DNA of 64,000 nt from Ideonella paludis (GTDB lineage Bacteria > Pseudomonadota > Gammaproteobacteria > Burkholderiales > Burkholderiaceae_C), in contig NZ_JAGQDG010000009.1 of NCBI RefSeq assembly GCF_018069865.1, positions 174,215 to 238,214 on the forward strand, read 5' to 3'. The translations under genes and the position numbers were made by a program. Positions within the stretch are counted from its first letter, which is position 1; every line of letters begins with the position of its first letter. This document shows positions 27,091 through 35,755 of the stretch, piece after piece. Under the pieces are notes generated by a model. It was given only the letters and a program-made list of their open reading frames with translations, ran no database searches and was not told where the DNA came from.

Positions 27091-27795
27091 TCAAGCCCGA
27101 GCCGTGCCCGAGCCCCATTTCTGACGCAGCACGGCGAACACGCCGCGCACAAATTTGAACAACAGCACGGTCAGGGCCAACGCCACCACAATGGCCACGG
27201 CCAGCACCACGAACAAGGCCACCGGGTACTGCCAGGACAGCCACAAAAACGCAGGCACAGCGGCATCCCCCAGGAGCGACAAGCCGATGTTGGAAAAGGG
27301 TTCAGGCGAGGTGTTGACGGCCGCCCTCGTGGTGGCCTTGGCCACATGGGCTGTGGCGGCCAAAGTGCCGCCCATCAAGGCCGCGAGAAACTGCCATTGG
27401 CCAGCATCTGCGCCCAAGGCTCCAGCGGCCAACATGGCCCCGGCGGGGATACGGATCACAGTGTGGACCGTGTCCCAGGCGGAATCGACCCACGGAATTT
27501 TGTCGGCCAAAAACTCCACCATCATCAACACACCGGCGCCCCACAGCACCGCCGGTTGCTGCAGCATCTGCAAGCCGGGGGGCAGCGGCACCCACCCGAG
27601 CCATCCGGCCAAGCCCGTCAAGAACACCACGGCATACAAGCGCATGCCGCTGGCCCAACCCAGCGCGGCAGCCACGGCCAACAGATGGGTGGTGTCCAGG
27701 TGCGACGCCGCCGCACCCACGCCCTGCCCGAGCTGCACCGCCGTGGCTTGGGCCGCTGACGCAGCGGCAATAGCAGCTTGGGGCAGCACGCTCAT
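27091..27795 (-). CDS. DUF4126 family membrane protein
   Basis: A 234-residue integral membrane protein with about four to five hydrophobic segments (LLAVAAALGWASGMRLYAVV, WGAGVLMMVEFLADKI, FLAALMGGTLAATAHVAKAT, YPVALFVVLAVAIVVALAL). The pattern GWASGMRLY, EFLADKIPWVDSAWDTVHT and TRAAVNTSPEPFSNI is that of DUF4126 proteins, whose function is unknown. Its start overlaps the stop of the enoyl-CoA hydratase gene by four bases, so it is coupled to a leucine enzyme and may serve the same operon, for example in transport, but this is inference. Confidence 0.85.
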   Translation of the reverse strand: MSVLPQAAIAAASAAQATAVQLGQGVGAAASHLDTTHLLAVAAALGWASGMRLYAVVFLTGLAGWLGWVPLPPGLQMLQQPAVLWGAGVLMMVEFLADKIPWVDSAWDTVHTVIRIPAGAMLAAGALGADAGQWQFLAALMGGTLAATAHVAKATTRAAVNTSPEPFSNIGLSLLGDAAVPAFLWLSWQYPVALFVVLAVAIVVALALTVLLFKFVRGVFAVLRQKWGSGTARA

Positions 27796-28583
27796 CCCAA
27801 GATCCAGTTCGGCGCGCGCTTGTTCAAGAAGGAAGACACGCCTTCTTTGCCTTCGGCACTGCCTCGAATGTCGGCAATGCGGCGCGCTGTGTCCTCTCGC
27901 AAGGCGGGTGTGATGGCGGCGTGGGCCACGTCATGCACCAGTTGCTTGCAGGCCTTGACCGCTGCCGGGCCGTTGGCCACCAATGCGGCGGTGAGGGCGT
28001 CGATCTGCGAGTCCAAGGCCTCTGCGCTGCACACCTCATGCACCAAGCCGAGCCGGTGCGCCTCGGCAGCGCTGAAGCGCTCGGCGGTCAAGAAATAGCG
28101 GTGCGAGGCGCGAGCGCCGAGGGCACGCGCCACATAGGGGCCGATGGTGGCGGGCAGCAGGCCCAGCTTGGCTTCGCTGAGGCAAAAGCCCGCGTTATCA
28201 GACGCCACCACCACATCGCACACCGCCGCCAAGCCCACGCCACCGGCATAGCAATCGCCATGGATGCGGCCCACCACCGGTTTCGGGCAGCTATAGATCG
28301 CCCAGAGCATATCGGCCAGGCCTTGGGCGTCGGCCTTATTCTGGTCCCAGGAATAGTCCGCCATGGCGCGCATCCAGTTCAGGTCGGCCCCCGCGCAAAA
28401 GGCTTTGCCGTGTCCGCCCAGCACAATGGCCCGCACACTGTCATCCGCCCCCAGCGCAGTGAAAGTGGCCGTCAGCTCGGCGATGACGCTGTCGTTGAAG
28501 GCATTGCGCACCTCCGGGCGATTGAGCCAGACGCGGGCCACCGGCCCAACAGTGCCGGTGCGCTCTGTGATGATCGTGTTCAT
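27792..28583 (-). CDS. liuC: 3-methylglutaconyl-CoA hydratase (crotonase family)
   Basis: A 263-residue crotonase. The oxyanion segments are GKAFCAGADLNWM and GDCYAGGVGLAAVCD; the catalytic Glu region is FCLSEAKLGLLPATI, with a second acidic residue lacking, as in methylglutaconyl-CoA hydratases of LiuC type. It hydrates 3-methylglutaconyl-CoA to HMG-CoA. Context between the two carboxylase subunits and HMG-CoA lyase supports this. I chose the ATG at 28583; upstream in-frame codons look non-coding. It starts 31 bases after the small secreted protein and overlaps the DUF4126 gene by four bases. Confidence 0.9.
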   Translation of the reverse strand: MNTIITERTGTVGPVARVWLNRPEVRNAFNDSVIAELTATFTALGADDSVRAIVLGGHGKAFCAGADLNWMRAMADYSWDQNKADAQGLADMLWAIYSCPKPVVGRIHGDCYAGGVGLAAVCDVVVASDNAGFCLSEAKLGLLPATIGPYVARALGARASHRYFLTAERFSAAEAHRLGLVHEVCSAEALDSQIDALTAALVANGPAAVKACKQLVHDVAHAAITPALREDTARRIADIRGSAEGKEGVSSFLNKRAPNWILG

Positions 28584-28614
28584 GGTCAAGGGCTGTCCTA
28601 AGGGTTCAAATGCC

Positions 28615-29067
28615 TTACGGCAGCACGGCAAGATGAGCTGAAATGCCAGCCACCGTGCCAGACAGGCCCGATCGGCACTCGGCGTTGGCAGGGCTGTCCT
28701 GGCGGTTCTTGCCCACCTGGGAGATGATGCCTACTACCGCATTAGCTCCTCGCGCGCGCGCTTGTTCCACAGCACGAATCAAGACCTGCTTCAACGCGTT
28801 TCTGCACAAGACCTCATCGGTCGGCACCTGGCGGTTGTTGTCAGGAAAAGCACCTTCCTTGTGCTGGAATGCCACAGAGCCCGAAAGGTTCAACCCCTGC
28901 GCTGAGGCAGAACCAAATCGCAACTCAATGCCCTGCAGAGAACCTTGCTTGCTGAGATCGGCAACCACGGTTTCCCAGGGCACATTGGTCGGGACGTTCT
29001 TGGCCGCAGCCACAGCCGCAAAGGCCGAGAGCACCGCAGCGATCAGCAGATTCTTAGTACGATTCAT
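28615..29067 (-). CDS. Small secreted protein of unknown function
   Basis: A 150-residue protein with a signal peptide (LLIAAVLSAFAAVAAAKNVP). The mature part ends in a conserved-looking segment, EQARARGANAVVGIISQV followed by a Cys in ANAECRSGLSGTVAG, which resembles small periplasmic proteins often loosely labelled excinuclease ATPase subunit; that label has no functional basis here. Two Cys (CRNAL and AECRS) could form a disulfide. AGGAGT precedes the ATG. The DNA is poorer in G+C than its enzyme neighbours (33 of 60 bases at 28801-28860). It is part of the accessory block inside the leucine operon. Confidence 0.75.
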   Translation of the reverse strand: MNRTKNLLIAAVLSAFAAVAAAKNVPTNVPWETVVADLSKQGSLQGIELRFGSASAQGLNLSGSVAFQHKEGAFPDNNRQVPTDEVLCRNALKQVLIRAVEQARARGANAVVGIISQVGKNRQDSPANAECRSGLSGTVAGISAHLAVLP

Positions 29068-29107
29068 GGTTACTCCTTGATAGTGTTGAAGTCATTGGTA
29101 GAAAAGA

Positions 29108-30061
29108 TCAATGCGCGGAGCCGCGGCGGTAGGCTCCCAGGATGCTGGCCTGACGCCATGCAGGTGGGTCCTCTCGCGTGGCCCATATCTCCTGAATGAA
29201 GGCAATCAGACCTTGGGTGAAAGTGAACTGGCTGCTAGCGTAAAAGCGTTGATCGCCGTGAAACACCTCGATCACACTGATAACGCCACCGGCCAGAGTG
29301 GCCTCCACACTGTGGACATGAATGCGCCAGCCTTCTGGATAAATGGCGTTGACGCGGATGATCGCATCAGCGTCATCAAAGTGCTCCTCTGAGGCTAACC
29401 AATGCATGCGGGCATCGTCACGCAAGAGTGCTCTCGCAGCCAACCAATCCCGAGCCTGGAAGCTGGCGAAAAAGCAGCGCACGATGGCGCAGCGATGTTC
29501 GGCATCATCCAAGGCAGGCGGCGGCGCTGACAAGGCCTTGAGCATGACCGTGCTGCGATAGTGCTTGGCGTCCCACTGCACCTGAGCCACCTCAGCAAAA
29601 CCGTGGCGGCGATAGAAGGCCAGCAGGTGTGCGGCTGGCAGGGCGGTGTCCAAGGCCAGGGCACGCGCGCCGCGTTCATGCGCCGCCTGCTGGGCAGCCG
29701 CCAGCAAGGCAGCGCCAATGCCTTGGGCTTGCAGGGCAGGATCGACGGCAAACTGATGCAGATGCATCACGTCTTGGCGGAAAAACCAGGGCGTGGCGCG
29801 CGCCCAGCCATGAACATTGGGGTCATAGGCTTGGTCGAGCGTCAGCGTGCCGACGACCCGACCATGCTGTTCTGCCACCAGACAATGGCCATGCTCCACC
29901 CGAAACCGAGTCTGCTCAAGCGTCTGATCCACCGCCGTGAAGTTCATCCCTGCAGCGCCCAGCGGCGCGTAGGCGCGATGGATCAAGGCGGTCAGCGCCA
30001 CCATGTCATCGGCGGCGTCCAGCGGACGGATCAGAGAGTCGTGCAGCGCCACGGGAGTCAC
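29108..30061 (-). CDS. GNAT acetyltransferase fused to an NTF2-like domain
   Basis: A 317-residue fusion. Residues about 1-185 form a GNAT domain; the acetyl-CoA loop is QAQGIGAALLAAAQQAA, preceded by the strand VMHLHQFAVDP. Residues about 190-317 form a SnoaL/NTF2-like domain (AIVRCFFASFQARDWLAARA, ending IWATREDPPAWR). The frame is open upstream, but the GTG at 30061 overlaps the preceding stop codon as GTGA, which fixes the start by analogy with the other overlaps here. The substrate is unknown. With the two lipoprotein genes before it, it forms a three-gene translationally coupled set. Confidence 0.85.
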   Translation of the reverse strand: MTPVALHDSLIRPLDAADDMVALTALIHRAYAPLGAAGMNFTAVDQTLEQTRFRVEHGHCLVAEQHGRVVGTLTLDQAYDPNVHGWARATPWFFRQDVMHLHQFAVDPALQAQGIGAALLAAAQQAAHERGARALALDTALPAAHLLAFYRRHGFAEVAQVQWDAKHYRSTVMLKALSAPPPALDDAEHRCAIVRCFFASFQARDWLAARALLRDDARMHWLASEEHFDDADAIIRVNAIYPEGWRIHVHSVEATLAGGVISVIEVFHGDQRFYASSQFTFTQGLIAFIQEIWATREDPPAWRQASILGAYRRGSAH

Positions 30062-31224
30062 CGTTTCGAATCGACACCTTGGCCAGAGACCAAATTGCCA
30101 TTCACCGAATACAGCACACATCGAGCACGACTTCGCTCCTCGCAGCCCCGCACGGCACGCTGGGGGATGCTCTCCTTGACCGTTGGGTTGAGAGACTCAC
30201 CCCAAGACATCCAAGCATCCCCATTGTCTGAAACGGCAAATGCTTTGGGATTGGGTTTGGTCAGATAGATCTGATAGCGCTGCTCGGCCTGCTTGCTCAT
30301 GGCAGGAGCCTCGGCAGCCCGACTGATCGCAGGCGCCACAATCGGTACCGGCTTCACTTGCGACGGCACAAGCGCAGTTGTCTGGGCGGCAGCTGCCGGT
30401 GCAGCCACGGCGGCTACAGCGACGGGCTTGCTGATCTGAGCCACCGGCGCCTGCATGATTGACGCCGGAAACATATGAGCCCAAACCTCCTCAGCGCACT
30501 CAGCGGCGTAGGCATCCATGCGCTGTCTGATCATCGCTGCACGATCGGCGATAAGGTCCTCGTAGCTCGGTGGCGTCGCCTCACTCCTGTTTTGGTAGTC
30601 GCAGAACCCCTCTGCCACCACGGCCTTGCGCGCCCGATCGATCAGACGGGCTTTCAGTGAGTACGCCAGCCGATAACGATTCCATTGGGTTGGCAGGTAG
30701 GTGCCGCCCCAGGCCCCGGTACGCACATCAAGCACAAAGGCCGCTGAGCTTGGTGCCACTTTGAGAATGTGACCCACATCATCCGATTCTGAAATGCCCA
30801 CTGGCACCAAGGTCGGGATTTGAAACGAGGACTTCAAGCGAGCAGCGAGCGTGTCAGCGACTTTGCGCCCGGGGTCGGTCATCCCTCCCAATTCAGACAA
30901 TTCCTGGCCCTTGGTGGACGCACTGTCATTCAGCACTGCACCACCGAGAAGCCCACCGGTAAAGGTGGCGACCACAGCAAACTTGAGGCCGTCTTGGCTC
31001 GTCAAGAAACGGAACCTCGGGTCTCCCACGGTCTGCGCAAGCGGTTCTGCGCGCAGTTGAGCCAGCACACTGGGCGTTGCCGACTGCTTGGTGAAAGACG
31101 AGCAGGCCGTCAGCAAAGCCACGATCGAGGCACAACCGAGCAGCCTTCCCACTGAGCGCTGCCAGTGCCACGCCCCTTCGACTTGAGCGACAGAGGGCAG
31201 CACTGAACTGTTCACAGCGTTCAT
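30058..31224 (-). CDS. Lipoprotein of unknown function, paralogue of the preceding gene
   Basis: A 388-residue protein with an N-terminal lipobox (ASIVALLTACSS), so probably membrane-anchored in the periplasm. Three parts can be seen: an N-terminal domain (about 45-250, with SSAAFVLDVRTGAWGGTYLP and YEDLIADRAAMIRQRMDAYA), an Ala/Pro/Val-rich linker (about 255-310), and a C-terminal module (RYQIYLTKPNPKAFAVSDNG, then SIPQRAVRGCEERS and CVLYSVNGNLV). All three align with the neighbour at 31221-32603. The ATG overlaps that gene's stop by four bases. I do not recognise the family; a lipoprotein complex or homo-oligomer at the envelope is a guess. Confidence 0.75.
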   Translation of the reverse strand: MNAVNSSVLPSVAQVEGAWHWQRSVGRLLGCASIVALLTACSSFTKQSATPSVLAQLRAEPLAQTVGDPRFRFLTSQDGLKFAVVATFTGGLLGGAVLNDSASTKGQELSELGGMTDPGRKVADTLAARLKSSFQIPTLVPVGISESDDVGHILKVAPSSAAFVLDVRTGAWGGTYLPTQWNRYRLAYSLKARLIDRARKAVVAEGFCDYQNRSEATPPSYEDLIADRAAMIRQRMDAYAAECAEEVWAHMFPASIMQAPVAQISKPVAVAAVAAPAAAAQTTALVPSQVKPVPIVAPAISRAAEAPAMSKQAEQRYQIYLTKPNPKAFAVSDNGDAWMSWGESLNPTVKESIPQRAVRGCEERSRARCVLYSVNGNLVSGQGVDSKR

Positions 31225-32603
31225 GGGCGCTCCTTTTGAGTCAACCCAAACACCACTCGATCATCCACCGCATACAGCACACAGGTGCTGTTGCTGCGCT
31301 CCTCGCAGCCGCGCACAGCACGTTGGGACACCGTGCCCTGGACGCCTGGCCCCTCGCCCCAAGCCATCCACCAGCCCCCATTCGCCGACACCGCAAAGGC
31401 TTTGGGATTGGGCCGCGACAGGTAGATGTGATAGCGGTGGGCGATCTGTGAGTTCTCCAGGACCCGATCCGCGGCCGTCCGGGGAGGCAAGACGATCATC
31501 GGGCCACGCCCAGCGTCTGCCGCAGACGTTTGCGGAGCAGGCAAGATGGCTGGCGCGGGCGCAGAGGGCGTGGGAGGCGGCGGGGCGGCGTTCACCGCTG
31601 CCACAGGCAGGATGGGCTTGGGTGGCAGCGAATCACTCTTGCGCTCAATGGCCTCAGCAGTCGCCTTTTGCGTGGCCGTACGGCTTTGCTGAGCCACGTC
31701 AGGCACCGGGGCAGTGGAAGCTGGCGCCACTGAAACCAAGACTGGAGGCGCCGCAGGCCGAGGGGGCTCTGGGGCCTTTGCAGGCGCTGGCGATGCGTCC
31801 GGCAGGTCCACGGCGGCTTTTGGTGCCGGCGCAAGGGCGGCAACCACAGGTTCTGACACAGCAACTGGCGCGCCGATATTCAGAGGCAAGCCTTCCGACA
31901 GCTGACCCCACATCTCGGTGATACAGGCTTGCGTGTGCTTGTCCATCGCCTGATGCAGCCGAGCCGCTCCATCCGCGATCAAGGCGTCGTAACCCGCGAT
32001 TCGATCCGACTCTGCATCGATGCGCTGGCATTGTGCTGTCGCGACCATACTCCCCGTTTGGCTGTCGCTGAGCGAAACAGTTAACGCCAATTGAGTGCCG
32101 TAGCGGCCCTTGTCCAGCGCCAAATACTGTGCCGCCCAACGGTCGGTCCTGGCTTCCAACACAAATCTGCTCGGCGGCGGCGCGCCCAGCTCACTCCCAT
32201 CTTCAGGCTTGGCCAAGCTTTGCACCTTGGCACCCGCGGACCGCCCCAGCCGGGTGGCCAGCTCTGTGGCAACGGTGTAAGCCGGATCCGTCAGGCCCAC
32301 CTCTTTGGCCAAGGGCGCGCCAGCCTGCTGGGCTGCACTTTCTGCGGCTGCAATCACCAAATCTGCATTCAGAAACAGCGCGCCGATCAGGGTCGCAGCG
32401 GTTGCACCACCGGTTGAGAGACTGAAATTGGCCGGCCTCACTTCCGTGGACAAAGTGTTGCCCTGAAGAACGGCCAGCGAATCGGGCTTGAGCGTTGGCC
32501 GCTGCGGCGGCGCCACGCAGCCCGTGAGTAAGCAGGCCACCGCCAATGTGGTGAGAGCCGCCTTGGGGCCCTGAGTGGTCCTTGATGTCTTGCACCGCGT
32601 CAT
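31221..32603 (-). CDS. Lipoprotein of unknown function with Pro/Ala-rich linker
   Basis: About 460 residues from the ATG at 32603 (MTRCKTSRTTQ), which gives a good lipoprotein signal (LTTLAVACLLTGCVAPP); AGGGA lies just upstream. The N-terminal domain (about 45-245) contains SRFVLEARTDRWAAQYLALD and YDALIADGAARLHQAMDKHT. A long Pro/Ala/Val-rich linker (about 250-385) follows, then the C-terminal module RYHIYLSRPNPKAFAVSANG, TVSQRAVRGCEERS and CVLYAVDDRVV. The domains match the next gene, so this is a tandem duplication with diverged linkers. Two Cys in the last module probably form a disulfide. It starts 123 bases after the carboxylase stop, the widest gap in the run. Confidence 0.75.
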   Translation of the reverse strand: MTRCKTSRTTQGPKAALTTLAVACLLTGCVAPPQRPTLKPDSLAVLQGNTLSTEVRPANFSLSTGGATAATLIGALFLNADLVIAAAESAAQQAGAPLAKEVGLTDPAYTVATELATRLGRSAGAKVQSLAKPEDGSELGAPPPSRFVLEARTDRWAAQYLALDKGRYGTQLALTVSLSDSQTGSMVATAQCQRIDAESDRIAGYDALIADGAARLHQAMDKHTQACITEMWGQLSEGLPLNIGAPVAVSEPVVAALAPAPKAAVDLPDASPAPAKAPEPPRPAAPPVLVSVAPASTAPVPDVAQQSRTATQKATAEAIERKSDSLPPKPILPVAAVNAAPPPPTPSAPAPAILPAPQTSAADAGRGPMIVLPPRTAADRVLENSQIAHRYHIYLSRPNPKAFAVSANGGWWMAWGEGPGVQGTVSQRAVRGCEERSNSTCVLYAVDDRVVFGLTQKERP

Positions 32604-32726
32604 ACATTCCCTTGATGTTTGAAGTTGAGGCTGCCGCGTGAGCTCAGGCGACATCCAACTCAACATCTTGCCTTGCCGCAACACCAAAATCGGCATCGCC
32701 ACCCTCATTTTTGGGCGGCACAGTCG

Positions 32727-34349
32727 TCACATCCGGAACACCCCAAACTTCGCATCGGGAATCGGCGCATTCAAGCTGGCCGACAAGCCCAGCGCCAGCA
32801 CGCGACGGGTGTCGACGGGGTCGATCACGCCGTCGTCCCACAGGCGGGCACTGGCGTAGTAGGGGTGGCCTTGCACTTCGTACTGCTGCTTGATGGGCGC
32901 CTTGAAGGCGGCTTCTTCGTCGGCGCTCCACTGACCGCCCTTGGCTTCGATGCCATCACGCTTGACGGTGGCCAGCACGCTGGCGGCTTGCTCACCGCCC
33001 ATCACGCTGATGCGAGCATTCGGCCACATCCACAAGAAGCGGGGCGAGTAGGCCCGGCCGCACATGCCGTAGTTACCGGCACCGAAGCTGCCGCCAATGA
33101 TGACGGTGAACTTGGGCACATTGGCGCAGGCCACGGCCGTCACCATCTTGGCGCCGGCGCGGGCAATGCCCTCGTTTTCGTACTTGCGGCCGACCATGAA
33201 GCCGGTGATGTTCTGCAAGAACACCAGCGGGATCTTGCGCTGGCAGCACAGCTCAATGAAGTGCGCGCCTTTGTTGGCGCTCTCCGCGAACAGGATGCCG
33301 TTGTTGGCGACGATGCCCACTGGCATGCCTTCGATATGGGCAAAGCCGCAGACCAGCGTCGTGCCGTAGCGGGCCTTGAATTCATCGAACTCGGAGCCGT
33401 CGACGATGCGGGCGATGATCTCGCGCACATCAAAGGGCTTGCGGGTGTCGGTGGGGATCACGGCCAGCAGCTCTTCGGCCGGGTACTTGGGCTCCACCGG
33501 CGCACGCAGCGCCAAGGCTTGAGGCTTTTGCCAGTTGAGGTTGGCAACGGCCGAGCGGGCCAGCGCCAGCGCATGCAGGTCGTTATCCGCCAGGTGGTCT
33601 GCCACGCCTGAGAGCCGGGTGTGCACATCGCCACCGCCCAGGTCTTCCGCGCTCACCACCTCGCCCGTGGCCGCCTTCACCAGCGGCGGGCCACCCAAAA
33701 AGATGGTGCCCTGGTTCTTGACGATGATGGTCTCGTCGCTCATGGCCGGCACATAGGCGCCACCGGCCGTGCATGAGCCCATCACCACGGCGATTTGCGG
33801 AATGCCCAGGGCCGACATATTGGCCTGGTTGTAGAAGATGCGGCCAAAGTGGTCACGGTCCGGGAAGACCTCATCTTGGTTGGGCAGGTTGGCACCGCCC
33901 GAGTCCACCAGGTAGATGCAGGGCAGCTTGTTCTGCTGCGCGACTTCTTGGGCCCGCAAATGCTTTTTGACCGTGAGCGGGTAGTAAGTGCCGCCCTTGA
34001 CGGTGGCGTCGTTGCACACAATGACGCACTCCACGCCGCCGACCCGGCCAATGCCCGCGATCATGCCCGCGCAAGGCGCGGCGTCGCTGCCGTCCTTCTC
34101 GGGGTACATGCCCAAGGCCGCCAGCGGGGCGATCTCCAGAAACGGCGTGTCCGGGTCCAGCAGCATCTCCACCCGTTCGCGGGGCAGCAGCTTGCCGCGG
34201 GCCAGATGCTTGGCGCGGGCCGCCTCGCCGCCGCCTTCGGCAATCTTGGCCAGCTTGACGTTGAGGTCATCGACCAGGGCCTTCATGGCCGCCGCATTGG
34301 CTTGCGACTCGGCCGAGCGCGCATTGAGCTTGGTGGAAATGATGGGCAT
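32727..34349 (-). CDS. mccB: Methylcrotonyl-CoA carboxylase carboxyltransferase beta subunit
   Basis: A 540-residue carboxyltransferase (LiuB type) with two crotonase-like halves. The acyl-CoA half contains [20 protein letters not shown] and [16 protein letters not shown]; the biotin half contains [38 protein letters not shown] and [10 protein letters not shown]. It transfers CO2 from biotin to 3-methylcrotonyl-CoA with the alpha subunit encoded 5.7 kb downstream. The ATG at 34349 gives the standard start MPIISTKLN; earlier in-frame residues overlap the dehydrogenase gene. Separation of the two subunit genes by accessory genes is unusual. Confidence 0.95.
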   Translation of the reverse strand: MPIISTKLNARSAESQANAAAMKALVDDLNVKLAKIAEGGGEAARAKHLARGKLLPRERVEMLLDPDTPFLEIAPLAALGMYPEKDGSDAAPCAGMIAGIGRVGGVECVIVCNDATVKGGTYYPLTVKKHLRAQEVAQQNKLPCIYLVDSGGANLPNQDEVFPDRDHFGRIFYNQANMSALGIPQIAVVMGSCTAGGAYVPAMSDETIIVKNQGTIFLGGPPLVKAATGEVVSAEDLGGGDVHTRLSGVADHLADNDLHALALARSAVANLNWQKPQALALRAPVEPKYPAEELLAVIPTDTRKPFDVREIIARIVDGSEFDEFKARYGTTLVCGFAHIEGMPVGIVANNGILFAESANKGAHFIELCCQRKIPLVFLQNITGFMVGRKYENEGIARAGAKMVTAVACANVPKFTVIIGGSFGAGNYGMCGRAYSPRFLWMWPNARISVMGGEQAASVLATVKRDGIEAKGGQWSADEEAAFKAPIKQQYEVQGHPYYASARLWDDGVIDPVDTRRVLALGLSASLNAPIPDAKFGVFRM

Positions 34350-34391
34350 GTTGTGGTCCGTCGTCAGAGCAAGAGAGTAGTGCGCGTCTGG

Positions 34392-34406
34392 CGCCCCTGC
34401 GGGGCG
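34392..34406 (-). other. Intercistronic hairpin between ivd and mccB
   Basis: CGCCCC (34392-34397) and GGGGCG (34401-34406) form a perfect 6-bp stem around TGC, in the 62 bases between the dehydrogenase stop and the carboxylase start. There is no T-run, so a processing or stability hairpin in a joint transcript is more likely than a terminator. Confidence 0.4.
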
Positions 34407-34411
34407 TGGCT

Positions 34412-35584
34412 TCAGCAGGTCTCGGCGAAGAGTTCGCGGCCGATCAGCATGCGGCGGATCTCGCTGGTGCCCGCACCGATCTCGTAGAGCTTGGCGTCGC
34501 GCCACAGGCGGCCGGTGGGGTACTCGTTGGTGTAGCCCACGCCGCCCAAGGCTTGAATGGCCTCGCCGGCCATCCAAGTGGCTTTCTCGGCGGTGTAGAG
34601 GATCACACCCGCTGCGTCTTTGCGCAGGGTGCGGGCATGGTCGCCGCGGTCACAAGCCTGGGCCACGGCATAGCCATAGGCGCGGCAGGCCTGGAAGGTG
34701 GAATACATGTCGGCAATCTTGCCTTGCATCAGTTGGAACTCGCCGATGCTTTGGCCGAACTGCTTGCGCTCGTGCACAAAGGGCACCACCACATCCATGC
34801 AGGCCGCCATGATGCCCAGCGGGCCGCCAGACAGCACCACGCGCTCGTAGTCCAGCCCACTCATCAGCACCTTGGCGCCATTGCCTTCACCGCCCAGCAC
34901 GTTTTCAGCCGGCACTTCGCAGTTGTCAAAGAACAGCGGATAGGTGTTGGAGCCCCGCATGCCCAGCTTGTCCAGGTGCTGGCCCTTGCTGAAGCCCTTG
35001 AAGCCCTTTTCGATGATGAAGGCCGTCATACCGCGTGCGCCCATCTCGGGCTCGGTCTTGGCATAGACCACCAAGGTGTCGGCGTCGCCGCCGTTGGTGA
35101 TCCACATCTTGGAGCCGTTCAGCACATAGTGGTCGCCCTTTTTGTCGGCACGCAGCTTCATGCTGACCACGTCGGAGCCCGCGCCTGGCTCGCTCATGGC
35201 CAAAGCCCCCACCTGGGTGCCAGCGATCAAGCCCGGCAAGTACTTGCGCTTTTGCGCCTCGCTGCCGTTGCGGTGGATCTGGTTCACACACAGATTGCTG
35301 TGCGCCCCATAGCTCAGGCCCACCGAGGCACTGGCACGGCTGATCTCTTCCATGGCCACCATATGAGCCACATAGCCCATGGCGGTGCCGCCGTATTCCT
35401 CAGCCACGGTCAGGCCATGCACGCCCAGGTCACCCAGCTTCTTCCACATATCGGCCGGGAATTCATTGACCCGGTCGATCTCGGCCGCACGCGGTGCGAT
35501 CTCGTTTTGTGCAAAGTCGCGCACGGCTTCGCGCAACGCGGCGATGTCGTCGCCCAAAGGGAAGCTGAAGGTGGATTCGAACAT
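34412..35584 (-). CDS. ivd: Isovaleryl-CoA dehydrogenase
   Basis: A 390-residue FAD acyl-CoA dehydrogenase (LiuA type) oxidising isovaleryl-CoA to 3-methylcrotonyl-CoA, passing electrons to ETF. Motifs include [39 protein letters not shown] and, near the C terminus, [20 protein letters not shown]. The neighbouring carboxylase genes make isovaleryl-CoA the clear substrate. The ATG at 35584 has AGGAGA upstream. It is the first gene of the twelve-gene minus-strand run and is divergent from a TetR regulator across a 171-base region. Confidence 0.95.
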   Translation of the reverse strand: MFESTFSFPLGDDIAALREAVRDFAQNEIAPRAAEIDRVNEFPADMWKKLGDLGVHGLTVAEEYGGTAMGYVAHMVAMEEISRASASVGLSYGAHSNLCVNQIHRNGSEAQKRKYLPGLIAGTQVGALAMSEPGAGSDVVSMKLRADKKGDHYVLNGSKMWITNGGDADTLVVYAKTEPEMGARGMTAFIIEKGFKGFSKGQHLDKLGMRGSNTYPLFFDNCEVPAENVLGGEGNGAKVLMSGLDYERVVLSGGPLGIMAACMDVVVPFVHERKQFGQSIGEFQLMQGKIADMYSTFQACRAYGYAVAQACDRGDHARTLRKDAAGVILYTAEKATWMAGEAIQALGGVGYTNEYPTGRLWRDAKLYEIGAGTSEIRRMLIGRELFAETC

Positions 35585-35737
35585 GCGGTGTCTCCTGACG
35601 CTGTGACAGGATGGCCGCTGTTGAGCCATCCTCAATAGAAACCCTGATATTGCGCACCCAGACCAGACCATCGCTGTCCAAAATGAGCCGCAGCAACCAG
35701 GAATCTAACAGCCCGCCTCTTGCGGATCAAGTATTTT

Positions 35738-35752
35738 TTGAGTGATACTCAA
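35738..35752 (+). promoter_or_regulatory. Perfect palindrome over the tetR promoter, candidate operator
   Basis: TTGAGT (35738-35743) and ACTCAA (35747-35752) form a perfect 6-3-6 inverted repeat. The -10-like GATACT (35744-35749) lies inside it, with a weak TTGCGG at 35720-35725 eighteen bases upstream. The ATG at 35756 follows three bases after the palindrome, so the transcript should be leaderless. This is a typical place for TetR autorepression and could also control the divergent leucine operon. Confidence 0.65.
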
Positions 35753-35755
35753 TTT

